Shown piece after piece: positions 1-5,250 of a stretch of 5,250 nt of DNA (positions are counted from its first letter, which is position 1; each line of letters starts with the position of its first letter). The notes beneath the pieces are model-generated. The model was given only the letters and a program-made list of their open reading frames with translations. It had not been told where the DNA came from and did not search any database. The translations under genes and the position numbers were made by a program. The DNA comes from an uncultured Clostridium sp. (GTDB lineage Bacteria; Bacillota_A; Clostridia; Lachnospirales; Lachnospiraceae). The stretch spans positions 1 through 5,250 of the forward strand of contig CAMWKN010000168.1 in NCBI GenBank assembly GCA_947174825.1, read 5' to 3'.

Positions 1-84
1 CCCATAAAGAATATATAGTCCTTAAAATGAAAAGCTTTATATTTAAAATTTTTGAAAGAATTTTATTCTGTCTCCAATTTCCGT

Positions 85-113
85 TTGTTTTGTGTTATGC
101 TATTTTATATAAT
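85..113 (+). promoter_or_regulatory. Candidate sigma-A promoter P1 for the glycosylase-like gene
   Basis: A perfect -10 box TATAAT lies at 108-113, 17 bp downstream of a weaker -35 box TTGTTT at 85-90. Transcription would begin near 120 and give a leader of about 138 nt. In DNA this AT-rich, chance matches to TATAAT are common, so the spacing with a TTG-starting -35 is the main support. Confidence 0.45.
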
Positions 114-132
114 TTTATTTCCTTTATCAAGG

Positions 133-160
133 TTCATAACGACCTATGGGAAGATATAAT
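133..160 (+). promoter_or_regulatory. Candidate sigma-A promoter P2 for the glycosylase-like gene
   Basis: A second perfect TATAAT lies at 155-160, with TTCATA (133-138) as a 4-of-6 -35 match at 16-bp spacing. It would start transcription near 167, about 90 nt before the ATG. It may be used instead of, or together with, the upstream candidate. Confidence 0.4.
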
Positions 161-257
161 ACAAGTGAAAACGCGCCCACGATAAATATAGTGTTTTCAA
201 GGGTCAGCAGAGATTTTAATAACAAAATATAACATAATAAAACGAGGAGAGAAAATT

Positions 258-1001
258 ATGGGGATTAAAAGAACATTCTATGATCCAAAAGGAAAAGTTA
301 TTAGTAAGGAGAGATTCATTGAGTTTTATAGTGATGCTTACTATATTCAAAACAGCCAATATATAGAAGAAAATATAGAAGAAATACTTTACAACGGAAT
401 AAACACAAAGATGGACATAATTAATATACTAGCATGGAAAATCGGAAAAATAAAGCATTTAGAAAGTCAAACAAATGGAGAATATGTCTATTATTCTGAT
501 TGGGCAGAAACGATAGAAACAAATCCAAATCAAGTAAAATATCGTGGAAAAGAAATGCATCTAAAACCTTTTCTCGAAAACATTGAGAAAGACAAAGAAA
601 GACTGGAAAAATTTGTAACGGGTTCCAATGAGGATGATCCCCAAGAAGTCTTAAACCAATTAAATAGCTATTTAGGTAATACAGTAGGAATTGGTACTGT
701 ATATTTAGTTACTCTTTTGTATTTCATATCCAAAGGAAGATATCCGATATATGACCGTTTTGCACAAATGGCAGTCACAGCCATAAAAAATGATAACAAG
801 CCCAATTCTGAAAAAAATAAAGTATCCTATAAGGAATTACCTGATAGGATGAATCAAGGAAAATTTAAGAAAATTGTAGAAAATAATTTACGGTCCTATT
901 GGACAGATATAGATGATATTTTTGGAATAGATAAATATCAGGAAAATCGCAATATTGACAGAGCACTTTGGGTATATGGTCATTTATTTTATTCAGGGTA
1001 A
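258..1001 (+). CDS. Putative HhH/OGG-fold DNA glycosylase-like protein (uncharacterised)
   Basis: This 247-residue protein has no signal peptide or membrane segment. The ATG at 258 follows an AGGAG ribosome binding site (245-249) with an 8-nt spacer. Residues about 138-170 read like the core of helix-hairpin-helix glycosylases: a Gly-rich hairpin (VGIGT, 143-147), a hydrophobic helix (YLVTLLYF), then YPIYDRFA (162-169). Asp166 sits where HhH-GPD/OGG enzymes carry their catalytic Asp. The position matching the catalytic Lys of OGG1 appears to be Val148, so a bifunctional lyase is unlikely; it could be a monofunctional glycosylase or only bind DNA. Residues 1-135 are charged, apparently helical and unrecognised. 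RALWVYGHLF near the C-terminus resembles a closing helix of the same fold. The gene is clearly more AT-rich than its neighbours and stands alone, which suits an acquired accessory gene. The family call rests on motif reading alone; substrate and role (base repair or anti-phage) are unknown. Confidence 0.5.
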   Translation: MGIKRTFYDPKGKVISKERFIEFYSDAYYIQNSQYIEENIEEILYNGINTKMDIINILAWKIGKIKHLESQTNGEYVYYSDWAETIETNPNQVKYRGKEMHLKPFLENIEKDKERLEKFVTGSNEDDPQEVLNQLNSYLGNTVGIGTVYLVTLLYFISKGRYPIYDRFAQMAVTAIKNDNKPNSEKNKVSYKELPDRMNQGKFKKIVENNLRSYWTDIDDIFGIDKYQENRNIDRALWVYGHLFYSG

Positions 1002-1022
1002 TAAACATCATAAAAATGGTGC

Positions 1023-1065
1023 AAAAAAAGAGAAATACCCCATGGCAAACCATGAGGTATTTTTT
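1023..1065. terminator. Bidirectional rho-independent terminator between convergent genes
   Basis: A 13-position stem (1033-1045 with 1050-1062) closes a CAAA loop (1046-1049), with one C-A mismatch (1040/1055). It is followed by T's up to 1065 and preceded by seven A's at 1023-1029. On the forward strand it ends the glycosylase-like gene, 21 nt past its stop. On the reverse strand the same stem with a T-rich tail can end the hydrogenase transcript, about 60 nt past that stop. Confidence 0.85.
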
Positions 1066-1127
1066 CTATGAGACAAAGCATCCATATCATCAAACATATA
1101 AATACTCAGCCATCTATTGTTATCATA

Positions 1128-2576
1128 CTACCGATGCATAGAGAAGGTATCCATTGGATAATTCTCCAGATTAGCATGCACACCGCGATCATCTGCCTGA
1201 TCTAACAGCATGTTACGGTCTTTCATCGCTGCCTTCTCAGAACGATGCTGGCTAGGACCGCCAACACAACCGCCCTCGCAGATCATACCCTCGACGAAAT
1301 CCTCCGGCAGACGTCCCAGTTTCAAGAGAGTCAATGCCGCTTTACACTCTGCTGCTCCGTTACATACACGCACTTTCAAATCGGTATTTTCATCTACTTC
1401 TTCCAGACACTTAATTACGGCAGCCGTAACTCCGCTGGAATTTGCAAATTTCTTACCATAAACACTAGCTTCCTGTTTCTTATCTTCTTCTGGCTCAAAC
1501 TGCACATCTTTTGCCTTCAACATGGCACGCATTTCACCATAAGTCAGCACATAATCTGCATTGCCCTCAATACTCTTATCCTGGCTCTCTGCTTTCTTTG
1601 CCACGCAAGGTCCAATGAATACGGTAACTGCCTCCGGATCAGCCGCCTTCAGCATACGGGATACCGCACACATTGGTGAAATGGTGGTAGAAACATTCTC
1701 ATATAATTCTGGAAAATGCTTCTTGACCATATTGACAAATGCCGGACAGCAGGAAGTAGTCTTCTTCTTACCATCTTTATAGGCCTCTGCCCATTCATCT
1801 GCCTCTGCTGCGGCAGTCATATCGCCGCCCAGTCCAACTTCAATCATATCTTCAAATCCAATCTTTTTCAGACCGGTACGCATGCTTTCCATGGTAATAT
1901 CTTTACCAAACTGTCCCTCGGTTGCTGGCGCCACCATAGCATAGACTTTCTTGCCGGCACGCATGGCATTGATAATATCCACAATAAAGGTCTTAGAACC
2001 AATGGCACCAAATGGACAGCTATGGATGCAATGTCCACACTGGATACATTTCTCCTCATCAATGACACAGATACCATTTTCATCATAAGACATGGCATCT
2101 ACCGGACATGCTCTGCGGCATGGTCGCATCAGATCCGCAATAGCATTGTATGGGCAAGCTTTGGAACACAAACCACATTCCTTACATTGGTTCGGATCAA
2201 TATAAGCACGATCACGTCCCATGGTGATCGCCCCAAAACGACATGCCTGCTGACAGGACTTCTTCATACATTTACGGCAGTTATCCGTCACGACATAGCG
2301 GGCGATCGGACAATCCTCACAGGCTGCCGAAATGACCTGGATCATATTATCGCTCTCACGGTCACTAGGACACTTCCCCTCTGTCAGACGAACTCTCTGA
2401 CGAATAATCTCTCTCTCTTTATAAATACAACAACGGAATCTTGCCTTTGGACCTGGAAGTAATTCATAAGGAAGCAACTCCTTTTTCTCATCCAGTTCTC
2501 CTTCGTAAGCAAGTTTCGCTACTTCACGTAACACCTGATGTTTAATATTTAACACGGTTGCGTCATCTGCTAGCAT
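1128..2576 (-). CDS. Monomeric [FeFe] hydrogenase-family protein, group B-like, with N-terminal ferredoxin-type clusters
   Basis: Soluble iron-sulfur protein of 482 aa from the preferred start; residue numbers below count from the upstream ATG at 2609, so subtract 11. The H-cluster motifs are intact: TSCCPAF (285-291, ligand C288), IGPCVAKKAE (332-341, ligand C335) and MICEGGCVGGP (442-452, ligands C444 and C448). The N-terminal part carries two canonical CxxCxxCxxxC motifs (142-152 and 188-198), a variant CxxCx4Cx3C (111-123), CEDC (97-100) and a C164/C168 pair. This implies at least two, probably three or more, [4Fe-4S] clusters passing electrons to the H-cluster. Phe replaces the usual Trp after TSCCP, and Gly replaces Met of the group A MPC motif; both fit my recollection of group B enzymes of anaerobic Clostridia. 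Expected activity is reversible H2/proton chemistry with ferredoxin, but group B physiology is poorly settled and a sensory or atypical role is possible. No maturase (HydE/F/G) or partner subunit is in the window. Confidence 0.88.
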   Translation of the reverse strand: MLADDATVLNIKHQVLREVAKLAYEGELDEKKELLPYELLPGPKARFRCCIYKEREIIRQRVRLTEGKCPSDRESDNMIQVISAACEDCPIARYVVTDNCRKCMKKSCQQACRFGAITMGRDRAYIDPNQCKECGLCSKACPYNAIADLMRPCRRACPVDAMSYDENGICVIDEEKCIQCGHCIHSCPFGAIGSKTFIVDIINAMRAGKKVYAMVAPATEGQFGKDITMESMRTGLKKIGFEDMIEVGLGGDMTAAAEADEWAEAYKDGKKKTTSCCPAFVNMVKKHFPELYENVSTTISPMCAVSRMLKAADPEAVTVFIGPCVAKKAESQDKSIEGNADYVLTYGEMRAMLKAKDVQFEPEEDKKQEASVYGKKFANSSGVTAAVIKCLEEVDENTDLKVRVCNGAAECKAALTLLKLGRLPEDFVEGMICEGGCVGGPSQHRSEKAAMKDRNMLLDQADDRGVHANLENYPMDTFSMHR

Positions 2577-2583
2577 CCCTTTT

Positions 2584-2590
2584 CTCCTTT
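2584..2590 (-). promoter_or_regulatory. Ribosome binding site that sets the hydrogenase start
   Basis: On the reverse strand AAAGGAG lies 7 nt before the ATG at 2576. The upstream in-frame ATG at 2609 has no purine-rich ribosome binding site and would sit only about 5 nt from the predicted transcription start. The internal ATG, giving MLADDATVLN, is therefore preferred. Confidence 0.8.
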
Positions 2591-2620
2591 CATGCTCTTT
2601 TGTAATCATTAACCGTTATC

Positions 2621-2649
2621 AGTATAACATGGATCTACTATAAAATCTA
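2621..2649 (-). promoter_or_regulatory. Extended -10 promoter of the hydrogenase-family gene
   Basis: Read on the reverse strand, TGTTATACT forms an extended -10 (TATACT at 2626-2621, TG at 2629-2628). A weak -35 TAGATT (2649-2644) lies at 17-bp spacing. Transcription would begin near 2614, giving a leader of about 38 nt before the ATG at 2576. Confidence 0.6.
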
Positions 2650-2717
2650 GTTGGGAAAACACCAGAATATGACAAATCCGCATCCTTTTTATTCCTTTTC
2701 TTCATTGTGATATCTTT

Positions 2718-2749
2718 ATGACACAAATTGTGTTAAAATACATTATAAA
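2718..2749 (+). promoter_or_regulatory. Candidate promoter of the GH25 gene
   Basis: ATGACA at 2718-2723 matches the -35 consensus at 5 of 6 positions. The -10 is either CATTAT (2741-2746, 17-bp spacer, 4 of 6) or TATAAA (2744-2749, 20-bp spacer, 5 of 6). Both place the start of transcription at about 2753-2756, exactly where the GC-rich, foldable leader begins. The sequence then changes sharply from AT-rich to GC-rich. Confidence 0.5.
2721..2733. promoter_or_regulatory. 13-bp perfect palindrome, candidate operator
   Basis: ACACAA-A-TTGTGT is a perfect inverted repeat around a single A, covering the end of the proposed -35 box and the spacer. A further TTGTG half-site lies at 2705-2709, 12 bp upstream of CACAA (2722-2726). 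A dimeric repressor bound here would block the GH25 promoter. The regulator is not identifiable from this window. Confidence 0.4.
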
Positions 2750-2750
2750 T

Positions 2751-2877
2751 GAGCCGTGCAGAGTTGCACTGCGGGTTCCCCTCAATCGAAGGATACGCGG
2801 CCATTGACTGCTTGCAGGCAAATGGCTATATGACTTTGATTATTGGGCATTTTAACTTACCAGAATGGAGGAAACAC
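2751..2877 (+). promoter_or_regulatory. Candidate structured 5' leader of the GH25 gene (possible cis-regulatory RNA)
   Basis: This untranslated stretch is GC-richer than the DNA just upstream and rich in pairing segments. Hairpin 1 is GTGCA (2756-2760), loop GAGT, TGCAC (2765-2769). Hairpin 2 is GCCATT (2800-2805) with AATGGC (2821-2826), enclosing CTG/CAG (2808-2810 with 2815-2817) and a CTTG loop, with an asymmetric GA/GCA internal loop between the two helices. GCC (2753-2755) can pair with GGC (2799-2801) to close the first part. The part after 2827 is AT-rich and ends in the GGAGG ribosome binding site. No intrinsic terminator is visible in the leader, so any control would more likely act on translation or RNA stability. 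I cannot assign it to a known riboswitch family. A weak in-frame extension of the downstream ORF also crosses it, but its peptide does not look real. Confidence 0.4.
2867..2871 (+). promoter_or_regulatory. Ribosome binding site that sets the GH25 start
   Basis: GGAGG lies 6 nt before the ATG at 2878, which opens a textbook signal peptide. The in-frame ATG at 2749 lies at or before the predicted transcription start, has no ribosome binding site, and would bury the signal peptide behind 43 residues. Confidence 0.88.
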
Positions 2878-4635
2878 ATGAGAAAACAAATATTAAGTAC
2901 TCTACTTTCTATATCATTAGTTTTATCTCTGGGTACCGGTCTCAGTTTCACCAATCCGGCACCAGCTGAGGCCTTCGACACCTTAACGGACAGTCTCAGC
3001 ACTTCCAGTCCCTTTACCACCTCCACCTATAACCATGCCGATGCCTTTGATGGCATGAATGTCTATCACGGTATTGATGTCTCCTATCATAATGGAACGA
3101 TTAACTGGGATTCTGTCGCTACCGCTGGTGTGGAATATGCCTTTCTCCGGGTGGGCTACCGGGGATATGGCAATGGTTCCCTGCAACAGGATTCCAAATT
3201 TACCACCTATGCTGCAGATGCCGCAGCCGCAGGCGTTCCTATCGGAGTATATTATTTTACGGAAGCAAAGAATGAGAAAGAAGCCATTGAAGAGGCAAAT
3301 GACTGTATCCGCATCATTCAGGAAAATAACATTAACGTATCCCTGCCAATTGCATTAGACTACGAATACCAATACAATACCGCTGGTCAGCTGGTCAGCC
3401 CAAAGGCAGGATTATCCAAGGCGGCTGCCACCGCAAACTGTCAGGCATTCTGTGATACCATTGCTGCGGCAGGCTATACCCCTATTATTTATGCCAACAG
3501 CTACGATTTAACCAAGCTGATCGATGGGGCAACTCTGGCTGAAAGTTATGGAATCTGGCTGGCAAACTACACCACTGCCACCTCTTATAGTGGCACTTAT
3601 CAGATCTGGCAGTATACCAGCAGTGGTTCCGTTAAGGGAATTTCCGGCAAGGTAGACTGTAACTTCTGGTACACCAAAGGTGATTTGGGAATTACCACCC
3701 CTCCAAAAAAGACCTATGATCTGAAAACCGCCACCATTGATGCCATTCCAACCCAATATTACACAGGAAAGCAGATCAAGCCGGCACTCAATATCAAGTT
3801 AGGCAGCAAAACACTGACTGCGGGAACAAACTATACTGCAAGCTATACAAATAATATTAATCCAGGAAAAGCCACGGTAAGCATTACCGGAAAAGGAAGC
3901 TATACGGGAACTTTGACCAAAACCTTTAAGATCAAACCGGCTGCTGTCACCGCCCTTACAGCAGAGACAACAGCGTCCAAAATAACCTTGGAATGGAAGG
4001 GCAGTAAGGCCTATTCTGGTTATGAAATTTACCGTAGCACTACCTACGATGGAAGTTTTAAGAAAATCAAGACAATCAACAAAGGTGACACCATGGAGTG
4101 GACCAACAAGGGTTTATCCAAGGAGAGGGAATATTTTTATAAAATACGTGCCTTTGCCAAAGTGGAAGGAAATGTCTACTACGGTCCTTACACCAAAATG
4201 ACAGCTAGTGCGTTATCTGGTACCAAAGCCGCATTGAACAAACACTCACGTATTATCCTTAAAAAACCATCTGCCAAGAGCAAAAAACTGGTTACGGTAC
4301 CATACGGTGCCACAATCCGTTATCTGGGTAAAACTGTATTGAAAAATAAAAAGAAATTCTTCCATGTTCAATACAAGAAGGGGAGCAAACTGTATGACGG
4401 TTATCTTTCCTCCAAAAAAGGATTGACTTTCCGCAAGGCGATGGTCACTACCGCCAAGGTAAAGCTGCGTTATGGTGCAGGAACAAATACCAAAGTTTTG
4501 GCAACCGTTCCAAAAAACCAGACTGTCATTACCTTGTCCTCCAAAAAGAAAAGCGGAACCACTTGGTATAAAACAAATTATCTTAAGGGAAAACACCTGC
4601 TAAGCGGATATATCTCCGAAGATTATCTGGAATAA
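2878..4635 (+). CDS. Secreted GH25 muramidase with Ig-like, fibronectin-III and two SH3-like domains
   Basis: This 585-aa exported peptidoglycan hydrolase is expected to cut the MurNAc-GlcNAc beta-1,4 bond of the cell wall. Residues 1-32 form a signal peptide: MRKQ start, hydrophobic core LLSISLVLSLG, probable cleavage after AEA. Residues about 62-266 form the GH25 domain. GIDVSYHNG (65-73) carries the first acidic residue Asp67; ALDYEY (159-164) carries Asp161 and Glu163, matching the family's DxE catalytic pair. IGVYYF, IIYAN, IWLANY and WQYTSSG are further family signatures. Residues about 283-353 form a beta-rich Ig-like module (YTGKQIKP ... GKGSYTG ... FKI), and about 354-445 a fibronectin type III domain. 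Residues about 450-518 and 520-585 are two diverged SH3-like repeats sharing TVP, Y.KG..L.GY and a Lys-rich character, probably binding the wall. There is no LPXTG or membrane anchor. It stands alone, so its role is inferred as wall remodelling, autolysis or attack on competitors; no holin or phage genes adjoin it. Confidence 0.93.
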   Translation: MRKQILSTLLSISLVLSLGTGLSFTNPAPAEAFDTLTDSLSTSSPFTTSTYNHADAFDGMNVYHGIDVSYHNGTINWDSVATAGVEYAFLRVGYRGYGNGSLQQDSKFTTYAADAAAAGVPIGVYYFTEAKNEKEAIEEANDCIRIIQENNINVSLPIALDYEYQYNTAGQLVSPKAGLSKAAATANCQAFCDTIAAAGYTPIIYANSYDLTKLIDGATLAESYGIWLANYTTATSYSGTYQIWQYTSSGSVKGISGKVDCNFWYTKGDLGITTPPKKTYDLKTATIDAIPTQYYTGKQIKPALNIKLGSKTLTAGTNYTASYTNNINPGKATVSITGKGSYTGTLTKTFKIKPAAVTALTAETTASKITLEWKGSKAYSGYEIYRSTTYDGSFKKIKTINKGDTMEWTNKGLSKEREYFYKIRAFAKVEGNVYYGPYTKMTASALSGTKAALNKHSRIILKKPSAKSKKLVTVPYGATIRYLGKTVLKNKKKFFHVQYKKGSKLYDGYLSSKKGLTFRKAMVTTAKVKLRYGAGTNTKVLATVPKNQTVITLSSKKKSGTTWYKTNYLKGKHLLSGYISEDYLE

Positions 4636-4689
4636 ATCACACCGCAAAGGATAAATACACGGTATAACTTATACAAAATATATTACACG

Positions 4690-4738
4690 CAAACAATACC
4701 GAATCTTACAATTGATTCGGTATTGTTTGTTATTATTT
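4690..4738 (+). terminator. Strong rho-independent terminator of the GH25 gene
   Basis: A perfect 16-bp stem (4690-4705 with 4714-4729) closes an 8-nt loop and is followed by TTATTATTT up to 4738. It begins 54 nt after the GH25 stop. On the reverse strand the stem could also slow readthrough from the convergent PepSY gene, but the reverse tail is not a clear T-run. Confidence 0.88.
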
Positions 4739-4794
4739 AAAAATAATCAATATTATGATACGACATATATGCAGATTATAGATTTAAAGTCCTC

Positions 4795-5250
4795 TTAATC
4801 ATCCATGGGATCCTGCTTATACTCCAAAATCTTTCCATCCTTGGCATTTATCTCGAATTCATACTCCACATTGCCACTGACAAATTCCAATTCATAGACA
4901 ATCCGTCCATTCTCTTTATCTCTTTTTTCCTCTTTCCAGGATCCATCCTGTTCCGTTAAGCCTGCCTTTCCAAGAGCAATTTTTTTGGCAGCCTCCATTC
5001 CAATATCTTTTGTCTGGTCGGAAGAACTTGTCTCTTTCTTGCTTTTATTTTCCGTTTTATTATCAGAATTATTTGTTGTTGTACTTTTCTTTCCGGCAGA
5101 AACAGCAGGACTTCCAGTGGTATCTGCAACTGCACTTTGTCCATTTCCTGCTGTCGTGCCATTTCCAGCACTATCCCTATGTCCTTTCCCTGCTGTAGTC
5201 CCATTTCCTGCTGGCGTTCCGGTTCCAGTGCTACCATTCTGGCCATCCAT
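4795..5250 (-). CDS. PepSY-domain protein, C-terminal part (continues past the window edge)
   Basis: 151 residues are visible, with the stop at 4795. The frame stays open to the right edge, where an ATG happens to coincide with the last three bases. That ATG is probably internal: no signal peptide or membrane segment is present, and the visible N-terminus is already a linker. Residues 1-50 are low-complexity (Gly, Asn, Thr, Ala, Ser), with the repeated unit AGNGTTAGxG at 14-23 and 28-37. Residues 54-82 form a Lys/Ser/Asn/Thr spacer. Residues about 83-146 form one PepSY domain (IGMEAAKKIAL at the start, then IVYELEFVSGNVEYEFEINAKDGKILEY). PepSY modules are found in secreted or membrane proteins, including protease-inhibiting propeptides and signalling proteins. 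The flexible linker suggests an exported protein or lipoprotein whose anchor and perhaps another domain lie outside the window. Its function cannot be fixed further. Confidence 0.8.
   Translation of the reverse strand: MDGQNGSTGTGTPAGNGTTAGKGHRDSAGNGTTAGNGQSAVADTTGSPAVSAGKKSTTTNNSDNKTENKSKKETSSSDQTKDIGMEAAKKIALGKAGLTEQDGSWKEEKRDKENGRIVYELEFVSGNVEYEFEINAKDGKILEYKQDPMDD
5139..5211 (-). repeat. Coding tandem-like repeat in the PepSY protein linker
   Basis: Two copies of a ten-residue unit, AGNGTTAGKG and AGNGTTAGNG, are separated by four residues (HRDS). At DNA level the copies resemble each other but differ at several third positions, so the duplication is not very recent. Such repeats can change in number between strains and lengthen or shorten the linker. 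Confidence 0.6.

Larger units (their letters stand above)
1..257. other. AT-rich intergenic region upstream of the glycosylase-like gene
   Basis: No credible coding sequence is visible here on either strand. The stretch is strongly AT-rich. It carries two candidate forward promoters and, further down, a short inverted repeat (TGAAAAC at 166-172 with GTTTTCA at 193-199), flanked on the outside by GACC (141-144) and GGTC (202-205). The repeat would lie inside the transcript made from the first promoter and could fold, but it is weak and matches no leader family I recognise. The end of whatever gene lies to the left is outside the window. Confidence 0.6.

Noticed and set aside
57..69. Small hairpin AGAAT-TTT-ATTCT near the left edge
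   Set aside because: A five-bp AT-rich stem with no T-run tail is expected by chance in DNA of this composition.
865..1053. Reverse-strand 62-codon frame over the end of the glycosylase-like gene
   Set aside because: It is antisense to a gene with a good ribosome binding site, and its start lies inside the terminator hairpin.
1716..2462. Long forward open frame opposite the hydrogenase gene
   Set aside because: It lies wholly antisense to an unambiguous iron-sulfur enzyme, has no ribosome binding site and no protein-like domain pattern.
2705..2726. Rex (NADH-sensing repressor) operator upstream of the hydrogenase/GH25 divergent pair
   Set aside because: TTGTG and CACAA half-sites are present, but the interval is 12 bp and the TTAA/TTCA flanks of known Rex sites are absent.
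2783..2825. Pieces resembling a glycine riboswitch (CGAAGG at 2787-2792 and CAGGCAAA at 2815-2822)
   Set aside because: Only short strings match. The order is suggestive, but the GGAGAG/CUCUC P1 helix and the conserved surrounding bases are missing, and a GH25 gene is not a usual target.
2749..2877. In-frame 43-residue N-terminal extension of the GH25 protein starting at 2749
   Set aside because: There is no ribosome binding site, it overlaps the predicted transcription start and hairpin region, and it would place a clear signal peptide internally.
2878..4635. Prophage endolysin interpretation of the GH25 protein
   Set aside because: It has a signal peptide and surface-type Ig/FnIII modules, and no holin or phage structural genes are adjacent, so a host wall hydrolase is more likely.
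4743..4756. ATAAT-CAAT-ATTAT inverted repeat after the GH25 terminator
   Set aside because: It is AT-only in its arms and too weak to act as a terminator for the convergent PepSY gene.

Overview
The window looks like a chromosomal segment of an anaerobic Gram-positive Firmicute, most likely a Clostridia/Lachnospiraceae-type gut bacterium. The basis is a ferredoxin-rich [FeFe] hydrogenase-family protein, a secreted GH25 muramidase built with Ig-like, fibronectin-III and SH3-like modules, a PepSY protein, strong AGGAG-type ribosome binding sites and moderate-to-low G+C. The lineage is inferred from gene style, not from a marker gene.

The layout is four genes in strictly alternating orientation, so each is probably its own transcription unit. 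Bases 1-257 are a very AT-rich non-coding stretch with two plausible promoters. They lead into a 247-aa gene (258-1001, +) whose C-terminal half looks like a helix-hairpin-helix DNA glycosylase (OGG-like) core; it is much more AT-rich than the rest and may be recently acquired. A hairpin at 1023-1065, with A and T runs on its two sides, separates it from the convergent hydrogenase-family gene (1128-2576, -). That gene has the H-cluster motifs of the 'group B' type and several [4Fe-4S] cluster motifs. Its start is best placed at an internal ATG with a strong ribosome binding site.

A 301-bp divergent intergenic region (2577-2877) holds an extended -10 promoter for the hydrogenase. It also holds a promoter with an overlapping 13-bp palindrome for the rightward gene, followed by a roughly 125-nt, GC-richer, hairpin-forming leader. 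That leader precedes a secreted GH25 cell-wall hydrolase (2878-4635, +), which ends at a perfect 16-bp-stem terminator (4690-4738). The last gene (4795-5250, -) is the C-terminal part of a PepSY-domain protein with a low-complexity Gly/Asn/Thr-rich linker; it is cut by the window edge.

Nothing shows that these genes form one pathway: a possible DNA-repair or defence-like gene, a redox enzyme, a wall hydrolase and a surface or regulatory protein sit side by side. The least explained items are the structured leader with its palindrome before the muramidase, and the AT-rich glycosylase-like gene. No CRISPR array, tRNA, rRNA or insertion sequence was seen.
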